Source of the DNA: Pezicula radicicola
Lineage: Eukaryota > Ascomycota > Leotiomycetes > Helotiales > Dermateaceae
Length of the DNA: 64,000 bases
Direction: 5' to 3'
Assembly (NCBI GenBank): GCA_003008705.1
Contig: PDUO01000054.1
Span: forward strand, 190,160-254,159
The notes beneath the pieces were generated by a model. It was not told where the DNA came from, ran no database searches, and saw only the letters and a program-made list of their open reading frames with translations. Positions 24,113-35,924 of the stretch are shown piece after piece; within the stretch, counting starts at the first letter, position 1; each line of letters starts with the position of its first letter. The translations under genes were made by a program, and so were the position numbers.

Positions 24113-24979
24113 CGATGCAGTGATTCGATATGTGTTACTAGGAGCTAGCCAGGCCAAGAGAATATCTTCTCTGGTTGAAGGAAAAGAAGCTTGAATTACA
24201 CTACTTGGCTTCTCCTCCAGCGTTTTTAAGGAAAGCAGCCAACTCCCTAGTATCCCCTCCTCCCCACCCCCTCCTAAATAATTGTGACAGTAGACCCTTT
24301 AGCAGAGGTACGTTTTTTTTTCAGGCAAAAACGGCCGTGCCAGTCTGGTTGCAAAGGGCCTACAGTACTACTGTATTACAATTATTCAGGGGGGGGGAGG
24401 GCAAAGAGGTGGGGAGTACTTACTGTACTGTACCTATCTCAAGACAAATTTCTGCATTTCTTACGGGCACCGTCTAAATGCGGGCCGGATCGTCAACGGT
24501 GCTTAGAACTGCGAGGTGGGGGTCTGTACGAGTACGAATCCGAAGTTATTATATAAAGCTTATATAAGCTCTCTTAGAAGGTCCATAAGATAGCTAAATA
24601 ATATATTTATTATTTTAAACTTAAATAAAGTATTACTTTATTAATATCTTTCTCTAAGTTTAAACCTAAGAAATAAAACAACCAATAGAAAACCACAATA
24701 TATTAGTTAGTTAATACTAAAGGATTTTCTATAAGAATTAATAATAAATTACCTCATTAGCCAATCTTACTTCTAAGCCTATTTTGGTTCGAATACAAGG
24801 TGGGAGGCGCGTAAGCAAGTGGACGTGCGGGGTAAATGTCTCCCACAGGCGCCAAACAATTCACCGCGGGAAGATCATATATTAAGTCTGGGGACCCACC
24901 GATAGATTCGACACGTAGTTGGCAAGACTCCCTCCCCTCCCTGCATGTCAACAATTGGCCATGGAGTTTTAACAAAGAT
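24113..24979. promoter_or_regulatory. shared divergent promoter region, RTA1-like / regulator
   Basis: Separates the two divergent start codons. It contains a poly-T tract near 24307, a nine-G run near 24390, and an AT-rich block at 24550-24760. No binding site is certain. Confidence 0.4.
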
Positions 24980-26891
24980 ATGGCTTCATTGACGGAACGA
25001 TCTTCGGCAAAACGATCCTGCGACAACTGCAAGCGCCGAAAGGTCAAAGTAAGATCCGCTTAATCCCCGAAAACAGCTCCTTCTTTCGACTAACTCCCCC
25101 CTGAGTGTGATTCAGCTTTCCCGTGTTCGAACTGCCATATTTCGAAATTATCTTGCAGCTATGCCGTCCCTCCAAAGAAACGTGGTCCAAAATTCCGAAA
25201 AGCCTCGGAAGCCAAAGCCGGAACTACAGCGAGGCTTTCTCCAGTTCAGAGAGATAGCCCATCACCGTATACGCCTTCATGGCAACCGGAGGCAACGTCA
25301 ATCCTTTCTCCAGGAACAGCCGTTGACTCGAACACAGCACTGAGTCGTCATTTCCAAGTTTCTAGGCAGCCTGAGCAGCAATCTCAGGTGTCACAAGCAA
25401 CCTTGAGACCCAGGTTGATTAGCATATATGAGAGCCTGGTTTCGTCAATAAGTGACGTGCTGCCTCAGCTTCCAATAGAGACAATGATGGAGAAGTGTCT
25501 CGACCTCTATATGCAATATCTGTTCCCTCTCATGCCCCTGGTTCATGAGGCGAGCTTAAGAGACCATCTATCTTTGCTTCAACAGGATGCCTATTTTTCA
25601 CAGGCCGTAGACTCTACATATTGGGTTGAAACACCTGATCAACTTAATAATAGAATGAGAGATTTGTCCTCTATACGACAGTTCGCGTTGTTGACGGCAC
25701 TTTGTGCTGAAACCGCCTTTGTTCTGCCATCTGGTCTCTTTCCTCAAGGCCAACTAATAGCAATTCACTTCCTCCGAGCATCTCGAGAGACTTTAGGCCT
25801 ATATCATGACATGGATATCGAAGAACCCGATTCGACGTCTCTCATCATCCGGTACCTGCATTCGAATTCGACTCATGCTGCGGGGAAAACGCGGGTATCA
25901 TGGCATCTCCTTGGTGAGTCCATACGATTGGCACAAGAGATGCAACTACATGATAGCACTTCGCTGGACAACCTAGAGCCAGTAGAGGCACAGCTACGTC
26001 AAAACATTTTCTGGCAACTATACACTGGCGATAAGTCTGCGGCTCAGCTCAACGACCGCCCCTTCACATTACATGAGTTCAATATCAGAAAGAAAATCTC
26101 TTTACCGCACTCTTTACCAGGCGGTCATTCATTGTTGGATATTAGAAAGGGCCATAATGCTGATCCCTTCGAGGAGCAGCTGATGACAGGGTTTCATAAG
26201 TGCCAGGAGCTCTGGAGGCTAGCTTTTGATCTTTTGTTGAGTCTTCAGGTCTTTCAGCAACCAGGACCAAATCCCCAGTCCCGACTTCCGACAGCAGAAG
26301 AGAAGTCTGAGATTACAGAATCATACCTGAAATATATAAGCACTTTGGACGATTTACCCGTCTGGTTACGGAACCCAATTATTTTTGAGGCTCAAATGAA
26401 CAAAGATCAACACTATCGAAATCGATGCTTTTCGGCTCAGCGAGCCAACCTTCAAGTGACTTACCACTGCTTGAAGTTAATTATCCTCGAAAAGTTTTCC
26501 GATCTTGGCTTGTCATCTCTTCTCGGTGTCTTGAACGACCCGCTAATGATTGCGTTGAGGAAAACCGAGATCGCTCGAGACATGATCAATTTCATTCAAG
26601 AGGTACCATTTGAGTCTCTACAAGCCAACGGCGAGCCCTGCGTAATGAACCCTTCACTTCACTTCACTCCTCGCACTCTGTACCCCCAAAATACCTGTTT
26701 TTGTTTGTCCGCTAACTAGTTTCTAGGTGGAAAAGATCCGACAAGTCGGTGCAAATTTACTTCAAATCATGCAGACGGTTGGCAATGCTCAAATTGCAGC
26801 ACGGGCGGAATTATATTTCACAACACTGCTTGATATTTTAACGAAACTCAACTCTAAGGCTTCGGATTTACTGCATCAAGCTAGAGGATAG
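24980..26891 (+). CDS. Zn2Cys6 transcription factor
   Basis: Predicted 589 residues from three exons (24980-25048, 25106-26641, 26727-26891; introns 57 and 85 bp). The first splice is fixed by the zinc cluster: CDNCKRRKVK joins CDSAFPCSNCHISKLSC, giving the exact Cys spacing 2-6-5-2-6. The next residues, PPKKRGPK, are the basic linker common in sugar regulators of the AmyR/MalR type. The fungal-specific transcription factor middle region is seen around RVSWHLLGESIRLAQEMQLH, with YTGDKSAAQLNDRPF after it. The second splice joins ANGEPC to VEKIRQVGANLL, a junction also usual for this group. A nuclear regulator is expected. Its place between RTA1-like, GH39-like, MFS and GH43 genes suggests, but does not prove, control of the local carbohydrate genes. 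Confidence 0.88.
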
Positions 26892-27976
26892 CTTGAGGAT
26901 TTTATTTTATAATGCGAACTTTGTAACCCCGGGAAATAATTTTCTTTTCAGTCGTACCTCCTTCTAAGAAGCATAGGCTATGTACTCCTATAGAATAGGC
27001 TCTTCAATTTAGTGATCTTTACATCGAGTGACGTGTTTACAGCCCAAGTCCTAGGGCCACTCCCAGCGTACTCCGTATGCCATAGTTTCCACGGTCCGTA
27101 AAACTCCTCTCGGAATTCGGGCAAGACCACCCCACCCTTACTTCCCACCTGCAACATGCATCCCAAGCTCGAAGAGTCATCTTCTTGGTTCGAGCTTCCA
27201 TTGGAGCAAAGTAGCACGTTCGTCCGATCAACTTTGGATGCAGATCAGATACTGTCAGGGGAGAAAATAGAAAGGGAAAGGAGAAATACTCGAGAAGCTG
27301 CGAAAGAAGCCGCGGAGTATCTTCTAGACTTCCTTTCCTTCGCCAAGCAGCCCTAGCTTCCCCCGCTTTCCCCGCTTTCCCCAGGTAAAGCACACGCCGT
27401 ACTTTTATCTTCTGCATATGTCGCCAGCGGAGAATGACCGCGTTCCCTACCATCTGGTCGGTCCCACATCCAACCCGAACCCGAACCCTTGGGAATTTAT
27501 TTCTTGACGATTGGATATACCAACAGGGACTATTGTTACCGCCTCTGCTATTAAACTAACTGCCCTGGTCAAGATGTAATAACTGGTAGAATCCTTATTT
27601 TTTATATCAAAACCTCCTGTATTAAACGTAGCTCTGTAGGGCTATCTAGTGCCTCATTGTAGAATTAGGGGTTATTGGTAGGATAAAATGCATGTTCATC
27701 AACCTAATCACGGCTTACCATCTGTGCTGTCGTCTAGTCTGCACAAGAAAATCAGTAGCGCCAGTCAGCATGACAGAAAATGCTGACAGTGTGACCATTT
27801 TTCTGACTATCCCAAACTGCGTAATAAATGACAGAGTAGAAATCCTTCTAGAAATATGAAAGGTATTATGAGTAGACGTCAAGCACAGGTCTACAATTAT
27901 ATAAGGATCTCCAAAGCGCCACCTCATTATTTAAACAGCATCGATCATTTTCTCACTTCTTATTAACCCTGGCATC
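26892..27976. other. spacer with one doubtful small frame
   Basis: No firm gene. The plus-strand frame 27156-27356 (66 codons) contains a natural-looking acidic/helical stretch, LDADQILSGEKIERERRN, and ends FLSFAKQP; on the opposite strand a longer frame also exists. Neither has family support. The last 150 bases should contain the promoter of the GH39-like gene. Confidence 0.35.
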
Positions 27977-30510
27977 ATGCGTTTGTCGATCTCCTCTTTG
28001 CTAATCCTTATGGCTGTCCTAGCCAGCAATTGCCAGTGGGCTCTTGCTACATCGACTGTTGTCCCGCAGGTTGTAGTCAACGCTGGTGATGTCGTCGGCG
28101 TTCTTAAGAACCTTCAGGGTACAAATAATGGACTCGTCCGTATGTGCAGTCTTGGTGTTTTATCTCTAAATATCCTCGCCATGTATTATGCGCTGAGACA
28201 GGAAATTTATTATAGCCAATGGCAATGATGGTCTCGACATGATCGATGATGTCACTCCTGCCATACAGCAGCACTGGAGAGACAGTGCAGTAGGCCACGT
28301 TTGTATATGTGAGCTCCACTTCAAATCTACTATTATAGCATTCTAACTCGGTCCTGTTGCTAGATACTTTCCCTGATGTATTCCTCGGCGCAGGCCTGAA
28401 CGGCACCGCTGGAGACGCGTATAACATCAAAAACTATAACTTCACGGCAGTAAGACTTTCTGTTCGACAAATTAAGCCAGTTCCAACATGTTGACTTCCC
28501 TTTTTGAGGCTGATGCAAGAGTTAAATTCGTGGTTGATGGAGGTGCCAAGGTGGGATTCTCTCTCGGCTATTAACGGTGACAGTGTCTTATTCTCATTTA
28601 CAGGCATCCGCCCAATTTCAAGAGGGTGGGAGTATAATCTTATATACAGATGAACAACTAGAGGGAATGGGATACGTGTTGACCCAGCGTTACATGTGAG
28701 CAGAAGAAGCCATATGCGATCTCAACCAAGTGGCTAACGTTTATGGTAGGAACGGTGCCTACGGTTCGGGCTTCAAGAACGCGATCGAACTCTGGGACTT
28801 TTATCCCGAGGCCGATAATGTAGGGACAAAGTTCGACATTACAAGAGAACTCTAAGTTAACGTTAGTGACAGGTTTTTGTATCAGGTTTCGAGGCAACCT
28901 ACCAGACTAATCTTGCTTTATATACTGCATTTGCCAAAGGAGTAGCGGCAGCGAATACCTCAGCTGGGTGCGGTGCTTGGGGGTACAAGAGACTGTAGAC
29001 CCCTTCCGCGTCTTACACTCTCCCTGACCCTTGGAAGACGCAATTTTTCAAAGATTTAGTGGCCAATAATGTCCCAATTAAAGCTGCTACATTCCATTGG
29101 GATGGTACGTTCTGCTCCTTTTAATAGTGAAGATAGCCATGCTTAAACTTTTCACAGCTACTTCATTCAGCTGGGATCCTTATGAACTAGTCACTGCAAC
29201 AAAACAATTCCGCGAACTCTACTTGATTCCTGCAGATCTTCCAAACTTGCCCATTTGGATAACTGAAGTGAGTATGTTCCGGTAAACATTCTTGTTACTG
29301 CTTCTGACTTCCCTAATTAGCATAATCGCAATCCACTAGGAATATTACCGACGAGTGCCAAAGGGCTTGCTGCTTATAATGATCCTGCATCATTTGCAGG
29401 TTGGGTAACTGCGGTAGTAAGTGCTCAGATTATTATTAAATACTTAAGTGAGCTCTGGCGCTCATTCTTTGACAGGCTATGTACGGGCAAGATGCCTATG
29501 TAGATCAAGTATGGAGTTGGACGGGGCTAGGATATGGTGGGTTTGGATACGGAGATGCTTTCTTTGTGAGTAGATGAAGTTGTATTTATACTAAACGAGA
29601 TGCTGATAAGCCCTCCTCTTTTTACAGCAAGCCTGGTACAATAAGACTGCAGATGGCGATGTTCCTACAAATGCAGGATCTGCGTGGGTATTATCTGGTG
29701 ATTTTATAACCCAGACACCTAATCGTCTCTCTCTCTTGGGATCTTCAAGCAATGGATTTGCTGCACTAGCTGGAATTTCAGACGGCAAGGCTGAAGTTCA
29801 AGTTATGCTCAATAATTATCAAGTCGACTATGATATGTTAAGGGGTACGTTTGAATATAATACCTTGGGGAAAAAAATTCGCTAAACGATTTTTAACTAG
29901 AAATCACGAACGTTTTTGTATGTGCAATTGAACAAGTTGTACAATAAGTATACTACCTTTACTCATTCACATGCAGATTACTGAACTTAACACCTCTTCC
30001 GCTATTGCGGCCCAACCGGTTTTACAACCAAACGGACGTAAGTGATACTGCTGCGCAATCAGGCAAAAGAGAAAAACTACTAACTCGAATTCTGATACAG
30101 TATACAATGGAGAACAAGCAGCCGTTGAAATTCCAGAGGCCCCCGGCGTCCGTTAGTCTCTTTTATCCTATTTCCCTTAAGTCACCACTAACCATTATTA
30201 TAGTCGGTGTCTTCACGTGTACGCAAGCCACTATCCGGAACAACACGGCTACTTCGTACCATCTTATAGTAAATAACTTGCCGTGGACTGCCGGGACAAA
30301 TTATACTGCCAAGATCCAGCGGGTTGGAGGTGGTGAAACCTATCAAATCTACAAGACAGTGACTGGCAGTGGTAAAACTCTTGGTGAGCGGTTCATAAGG
30401 CTACAAAAATCAAGACGCAAAATTTCAAAAACTAATTATGACCTCCAGATGTGACTTTGGCCTTCCCACCAAACGCTCAGGATCTTGTCACCATCACTGC
30501 CACCACATAG
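27977..30510 (+). pseudogene. secreted GH39-like glycoside hydrolase, 16 exons, one nonsense codon
   Basis: Sixteen exons join in frame to 552 codons; introns are 52-76 bp with consensus ends. Exon ends: 28139, 28302, 28449, 28550, 28695, 28819, 29104, 29267, 29416, 29565, 29844, 29917, 30037, 30151, 30383, 30510. Exon 12 is only 17 nt. A signal peptide (LLILMAVLASNCQWALA) starts the protein. The fold resembles a clan GH-A barrel of the fungal GH39 type: VGVLKNLQGTN at the start, YNFTAADARVKFVVDGGAK,NGAYGSGFKNAIELWDF then YPEADN where the acid/base Glu is expected, and WITEHNRNP where the nucleophile is expected. GH39 enzymes include beta-xylosidases; the exact substrate is unknown. The only defect seen is TAG at 28996-28998, one C-to-T change from CAG. 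Either the allele is dead, truncating the protein before the nucleophile, or the base is a sequence error. It converges with the MFS transporter gene. Confidence 0.65.
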
Positions 30511-31208
30511 AATTTCAATCAGATACTCAGGAAGGTGTTACCAGTCACTGTAACCAGGCAGTAGAGACGTATCTATAGATCTACGTGGAAATGTGGGGAA
30601 GGAGGTCACAACGACACACGATTCTTCTCATTTGTACATTCATGCAGGACAATAATCTGCTAATATAATCACGATTGCGATCTATATGGCATCCCGAACC
30701 CCCATTTAAAATCTAAGTAATTAGTAAGGCTCCTCTCTGTACTGTGCCTCGAGTTGACTCAAGGTCACACAACATAGTATAAATATTTAGGCCGTTGCCC
30801 CTACAAAATAATAACTTACTATTTCTAGCGGAAGCAATTGCCTGACTTTCGAACATGTACTGCAATTAGCCCAGTAACAATTCAGGGATGAATTCGAGAT
30901 GATTATAATCCCCGTTCTAAAGCGACGGTGATCGTCATTTGTTCATAAACAGCGGGGTTCTCTTCTATCGTATACGTTACATGTGGTGCTCTGTCGAGAG
31001 AAAAAACTAGTAACTGAGAGTCTATGGGAATTTTCCGGCAGGTACAAGGATTATTCCATAATCACGGTTTATGAAGCAGTTGCATTGTTAACAAATTATA
31101 GAGAACCTGAGATTGATAAATTATATTATTTATAAGTACCCTTCCTCACCTCTCAAGATATTTACTATTTAAACTAGAGATGAATACCCAACTTAATAAT
31201 TTCCATGT
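30511..31208. other. convergent intergenic region
   Basis: Between the 3' ends of the GH39-like and MFS genes. No gene or repeat recognised. Confidence 0.5.
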
Positions 31209-33112
31209 TTATGCCATACTTTTCCCGTGAATGACCTTCTCTTGTTGGATAATCTCAGCTTCAACCTTATCCATGTCGCCTGTGATTGCTGCTTGCTCGC
31301 CGTCGAACACGACTGCCACCTCTTCGAGGGACAGGCCGCTTGTCTCTGGGAAGAAAAAGTATACGATAACTATCTCGATTAGGATCCACACATCATAGTA
31401 TACGTAATACTTCCATCCAGCATTTTCAAGACCGATAGGCTGCCATAATGCGTTAACTTGATTTCTCGAACTTTGAGGTACAGGAAGGACTTACATTTAC
31501 ATATTGATTGAAAAAGGCCCTACAATCTCTATTCAGCTAATATTCTCGGAATGGGGCTAAAGAGACATACGAAAGACTAATGGAAAGCAACACAAGAGCC
31601 CAAAGCTTCGCACGCCATTTGTATGGGGCAACCTCGAGAGGATAGGTGACAACCTATTAATTGTAGCATAGTCAGCCTTGTTCATGGGACAAATGGCTTG
31701 GGGGCCTACCAAAAACAACCAGCAGTAGGAATATGCAGCATTGTACAAGAAGATTAGGGCAAGTACTGCATATCCAGCACCCTTAATTTTTGTAATATCA
31801 TAACGAGCCTGTGCAATCGTCCAAGCCACGAAGAAAGCCAACATGGCTGCCATACCAGAAAGGAAGATTGTGCGACGTCGTAACCGCGGAGTGAGAAGAG
31901 CGCAAATGATAGAGATTATCCAAGACCAGATCGAATTGCATCCATTAATAAGGGTGACAGTTTTAGTTTTCGTAATACCAGCCGATGCGAGAATCTCTGG
32001 AAGATAGGACGAGACAAGGCCGTTACCACTTGTCTGGGAAAAGACACCGCAACAGATGCAAATAAAGGCGCGCCACAACAAGCCACGGTTTCTGACAAGT
32101 TCGTTGAGAGACAAGTTTTCAGACTTTTCAAGAGCGATGGCCTGAGTGATCTCGGAATACTCCCAATCAACAAGTGCACTGCTTTGCTCCCCGGCCCCAT
32201 GATCTACTAGAGTGTTAGTCAAAGTTCTTCTCCATAGAAAAGAATTGCCGTTCAAATTCGACGAAGGTATACTTGCATTTCAAAAGCACCGCCTTTGCCT
32301 CATCCTGACGCTCGTGAGCAATTAGCCAACGTGGCGATTCTGGGCACAAGTAGATGAAGAGCATCTGATAAGCCGAGCACATGATTTGTAAAAGGCACGG
32401 AATCCGCCATGACCATTCCGAGTTAAACTGGAAGGTTGAATAGGTAACCCATGCTCCAATAATACTATAGCACACAATTAGATCGTGGCTTGCAAAGAAA
32501 TACAGGATTTTTACTTACCCGCCAAGGTATAAAGATGTGTTGTAGAAGTTAGTGAGAGCTACTCTTTCCTTGGGATGCGCAAGTTCGGTGACCAGTGGAG
32601 CGGAGCCCAGCTGCGTTACCCCAATTCCGATACCAATAACAAATTTAAACGCACAGAACATTGGAAAGTTCACTGCCCAGGTCTGACCGAAGGTAGAACC
32701 AATTATGATTATAGAACCGACAAACATGGGCATACGTCGACCCCATAAGTCAGCAAGGAACGGACCCAGGAAGACAGCCAGAACACCGCCGAGCGATTGA
32801 GCAGCTCCGAAGAAGCCCAATGTTGATCCATGGGGATGGTGGAAGACTGTTAACGACAAGTCAGCAAAGCCCTATTGGTGACCATTAAAGCGATCTTCGT
32901 GCACAATAGGATTGTTGTTAACTTCTCGCCAGATACTCACAATCTAAGAAAGCAGGGACTGTCTGTAGAGCGTTTGTCATAGACTGATCGAAACCGACCG
33001 CAATGGGTGTAACCAAGACCGCAGGCAATAAACCACAGTACAGGAGCACCCGCTCAGGACGCTTGTACCATGGCTGAAGGCCGCTCAGGTCGAAAGGAAT
33101 GTGCTCTGCCAT
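31209..33112 (-). CDS. MFS sugar transporter
   Basis: Predicted 506 residues from seven exons: 33112-32941, 32846-32519, 32464-32277, 32203-31710, 31653-31571, 31519-31495, 31439-31209. Introns are 51-94 bp; the third uses a GC donor (GCAAGT), required to give the family reading KYHGAGEQSSALVDWEYSE. Exon 6 is 25 nt and supplies AFFNQYVN. Sugar-porter signatures are present: FDQSMTNAL in helix 1, LADLWGRRMP after helix 2, PESPRWL after helix 6, PLEVAPYKWRAK after helix 10 and PETSGLSLEEV at the end, so about 12 helices in the plasma membrane with both termini cytosolic. The pattern resembles fungal lactose-permease/hexose-transporter-like proteins; the sugar is not known. It is divergent from the GH43 gene with 707 bases between start codons, so import and hydrolysis may be co-regulated. 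The ATG at 33112 is the first in frame. Confidence 0.87.
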
Positions 33113-33819
33113 GGCCAAGGATACAATTCCAGAATTGACTTATGACTGTAGATGCAATATTGTAGTATTAATATGGAAAAAAAGATGCCTATGGGGGTGA
33201 GGACTTTCCTTTATACAACTGCATCAGAAGCTCACGTCGCAGTTCTCATAGATCCCAGAACTATGCGGCAAGGGGGCGCCAGAGCACTGGGAATTTGTGC
33301 TGGCAAAACGCTGCACACTCCGCATTTCCCCATTATTTCCCCATCTGGAGCTCATTGACTGCAATTAGAGGCTTCGTACAAGCGGGGAGCTTCGCCGAAT
33401 ACGAATACTGTAGCCGCGAGAACTCGGTTTTACATGCGGTAAGTCCACCGCCTGATTTAGGTATATCACGAGATTAGCGCTTTCCCCGAATTTAGAATCA
33501 TTCGGTAGCCGCGTGGTTTTCTCCCTCAATCGCTTAGTTTTCAAAAGCCCGCGGAGAAATGTATTGTGGAGAGGAAGGGGTTAGGTATTCTGCCGAGCGT
33601 TTTTCCCCCCATCGCTTATTGCCGTATTGCCACGGAGTTTTTCAAATCAGCCCACTGGGAAGTGTAATGTGGAAGCACGACCTGGAGTAAACGTCGAGGT
33701 AACTTATAGCTTAATCCGAGAAAGGCCCTATATAAAACGCTGACAGAATTTATAGCCCGATAGAGTCTCTGTTACTTTGACTTGACAAAAATGAATGTTG
33801 GTTACCAAAAGTTTGCACA
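33113..33819. promoter_or_regulatory. shared divergent promoter region, MFS / GH43
   Basis: Lies between two start codons facing away from each other. It contains an inverted triplet CGG-N8-CCG at 33437-33450, the general form of a Zn2Cys6 dimer site. Two Zn2Cys6 genes lie within 10 kb on either side. A TATATAAAA sequence near 33730 could be the GH43 TATA box. Site function is inferred from the motif only. Confidence 0.45.
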
Positions 33820-35774
33820 ATGGTGGAACCCGCGCCTATTCAAAATATATTGGTGACCGATATCTCACATGAAGTCAACGTCTTTGCCCCGCGTCGCGGT
33901 GGTGCTACTCGTACAGCCTCGGAACAAATAGTACCGAGTTCGCCAGCTCAGATCATCAACACCTACCGAAATCCAATCATTCCAGGCTTCCATCCGGACC
34001 CTTCAATAACCCGAAAAGGCAATGACTACTTTCTCGCGACATCAACATTTGAATACTTCCCAGGCGTGCCCATCTATCATACTAAAGACCTCATCGACTG
34101 GAAACTGATTGGACATGCCCTGACGCGACCAAGTCAGCTGAACTTGAGCTCTTTAGCGCCATCAACTGGTGTCTTTGCTCCGACCTTAAGATATGTCAAA
34201 GGTAGATTTTACGTGACAACTTCTGCCATACATCGTGCGCAAGATCCCGCAGCAAACAAGGTATTTAACAACACTCTGATCAGGTGTACGAGATTGACAC
34301 AGCCTAGGGTATCGTTGGTGTTCCAGTCGAACCACGAGGTTTCTACGTTTGGACTGATAATATTTGGGACGAATCCTCGTGGTCAGACCCCATTTACTTT
34401 GATAATCTCGGTATTGATCAAGACGTAAGTAAATGTTTTAGGCTCCGAATTATGTCGAAGCTAACCTTATGGCAGCTTTTCTTCGACGATGATGGTCGAG
34501 TCTACCTCAGCACGAGCGCAGGTGTTCCGGAAGAACTCAAAACATCTCATGGCATGAATATCGGCGTCTACATTTCTGAAATTGATCTTGAGACGGGCCG
34601 CAGCTTAACTTATCCTCAAGTTATACGTACCTCAGAGACAGAAATCTCCATTGCTGAGGGTTCACATATCTTCAAAAAGGACGGCATATACTACTTGATG
34701 ATTGCTGAAGGTGGAACCCAGGATGATCATCAAGAATGGATATGCCGCAGCACAACTGGTCCCTATGGTCCTTGGGAAGAAGCACCCAAGGGAATTAATC
34801 CACTGATCTGCAATGGTATGGACATAGCTGTCAGGTCAACAGGTCATGCAGATCTAATCGAAGACAAGCATGGCAACTGGTGGGCAGTTTTGTTAGCTGT
34901 TAGGCCTCAGGACAATGGCAAGCATTTAAGCCAGCTCGGCCGCGAGACTTTCCTCTGCCCCGTAGAATGGGAGAATGGATGGCCCGTCTTCAACGGACGA
35001 CAGAAGATCAGCACTATTGGCAAAGGGCATGGCCTTTATACCAAAATGCTTGATATGATGTGGGAAGAAACCTTTCCGGGCAATGGTCAGCTCACCCACA
35101 TTCTATATGGACTCCTTTGGCTGACCTTCCAGATATCTCTTTGGGTTGGTACCACAGGTGTACACCAATCAAAAAGATATATACTGTAGAAAAACAGGGC
35201 ACGCTTCGTCTTTATGGTGGACCTTACACACTTCGAGAGGCAGACACCATGTCCCTTCTATTGCGAAGACAAATATCATTCAACGCCTGCTGGATGGCCA
35301 CTTTGGACTTCAATCCACAACGGACTCATGAAGAAGCTGGCATTGTGGTATGGTGGAGCCAATTCTCCCACATGAGTTTCAGCATTCGAATGTGCGCAAA
35401 GGATTTCAAAAAGCGTGAGTTAGTCTTGCGATCGCCAACAGGGCAGGATGATGCGTTTGTCGTAAGTTGCGAATCACTTCCCAGCACTATGAAGTCGTCA
35501 ACTAACTTGCTCACGGGAAACAATGGCCGAGATCGAAACTCCTGGGCCTGTAGTTTTGAAAGCTACAGCGACCCCGACGTTGTATACATTCTCTTACTCA
35601 ATTGGTAGTTCCCAGCACAGCGACATAGGATCGGTCGGCAGTTATGTTTTGACTAGAACTAGATCGTTTGATGGCATTTTTACAGGGACATTTTTTGGCA
35701 TCTTCTCTCAGGGCAATACCAAGCCTGTTCTGGTTCCGGCGAACTTTTCGGGCATGAAGATGGTATCTGCATGA
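33820..35774 (+). CDS. GH43 beta-xylosidase / alpha-L-arabinofuranosidase, predicted intracellular
   Basis: Predicted 579 residues from five exons: 33820-34260, 34308-34424, 34476-35085, 35133-35461, 35532-35774 (introns 47, 51, 47 and 70 bp). Each splice restores a family motif: GIVGVPVEPRGFYVWTDNIW after the first, QDLFFDDDGRVYLS across the second, LGWYHRCTP after the third, ETPGPVVLKATATPTLYTF after the last. The five-bladed propeller starts NPIIPGFHPDPSI, whose Asp is the catalytic base; AEGSHIF carries the catalytic acid Glu. The C-terminal beta-sandwich (YGGPYTL, GIVVWWSQF, FTGTFFGIF) is typical of the GH43 xylosidase group with about 540-580 residues. No signal peptide is visible in the first 40 residues, so cytosolic action on imported xylo-oligosaccharides is inferred. 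The paired transporter supports this. Confidence 0.88.
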
Positions 35775-35924
35775 ATGTTGATTTAGACGTGGAGCTTCTA
35801 ATTGATGGGTTATCCTGTGATTGGTTTCTAAGACCGACTGCCGAAATTCCTCTTAATATAACTGTATGTAGAATTAATTAAACCAAATTCAACCTGTAAC
35901 TATGTCTATATGCGAAAATATTTA

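Noticed and set aside
24284..24556. 90-codon frame crossing the poly-T and poly-G runs
   Set aside because: Lies in a promoter region with homopolymers; text is low-complexity and unlike any protein.
27037..27453. 138-codon minus-strand frame
   Set aside because: Composition looks random, no motif, and it overlaps a better-looking short plus-strand frame; kept neither as a firm gene.
31000..33112. Idea that the two MFS genes (31 kb and 53 kb) are a recent duplication
   Set aside because: Intron positions and many residues differ; similarity is at the level of the sugar-porter family.
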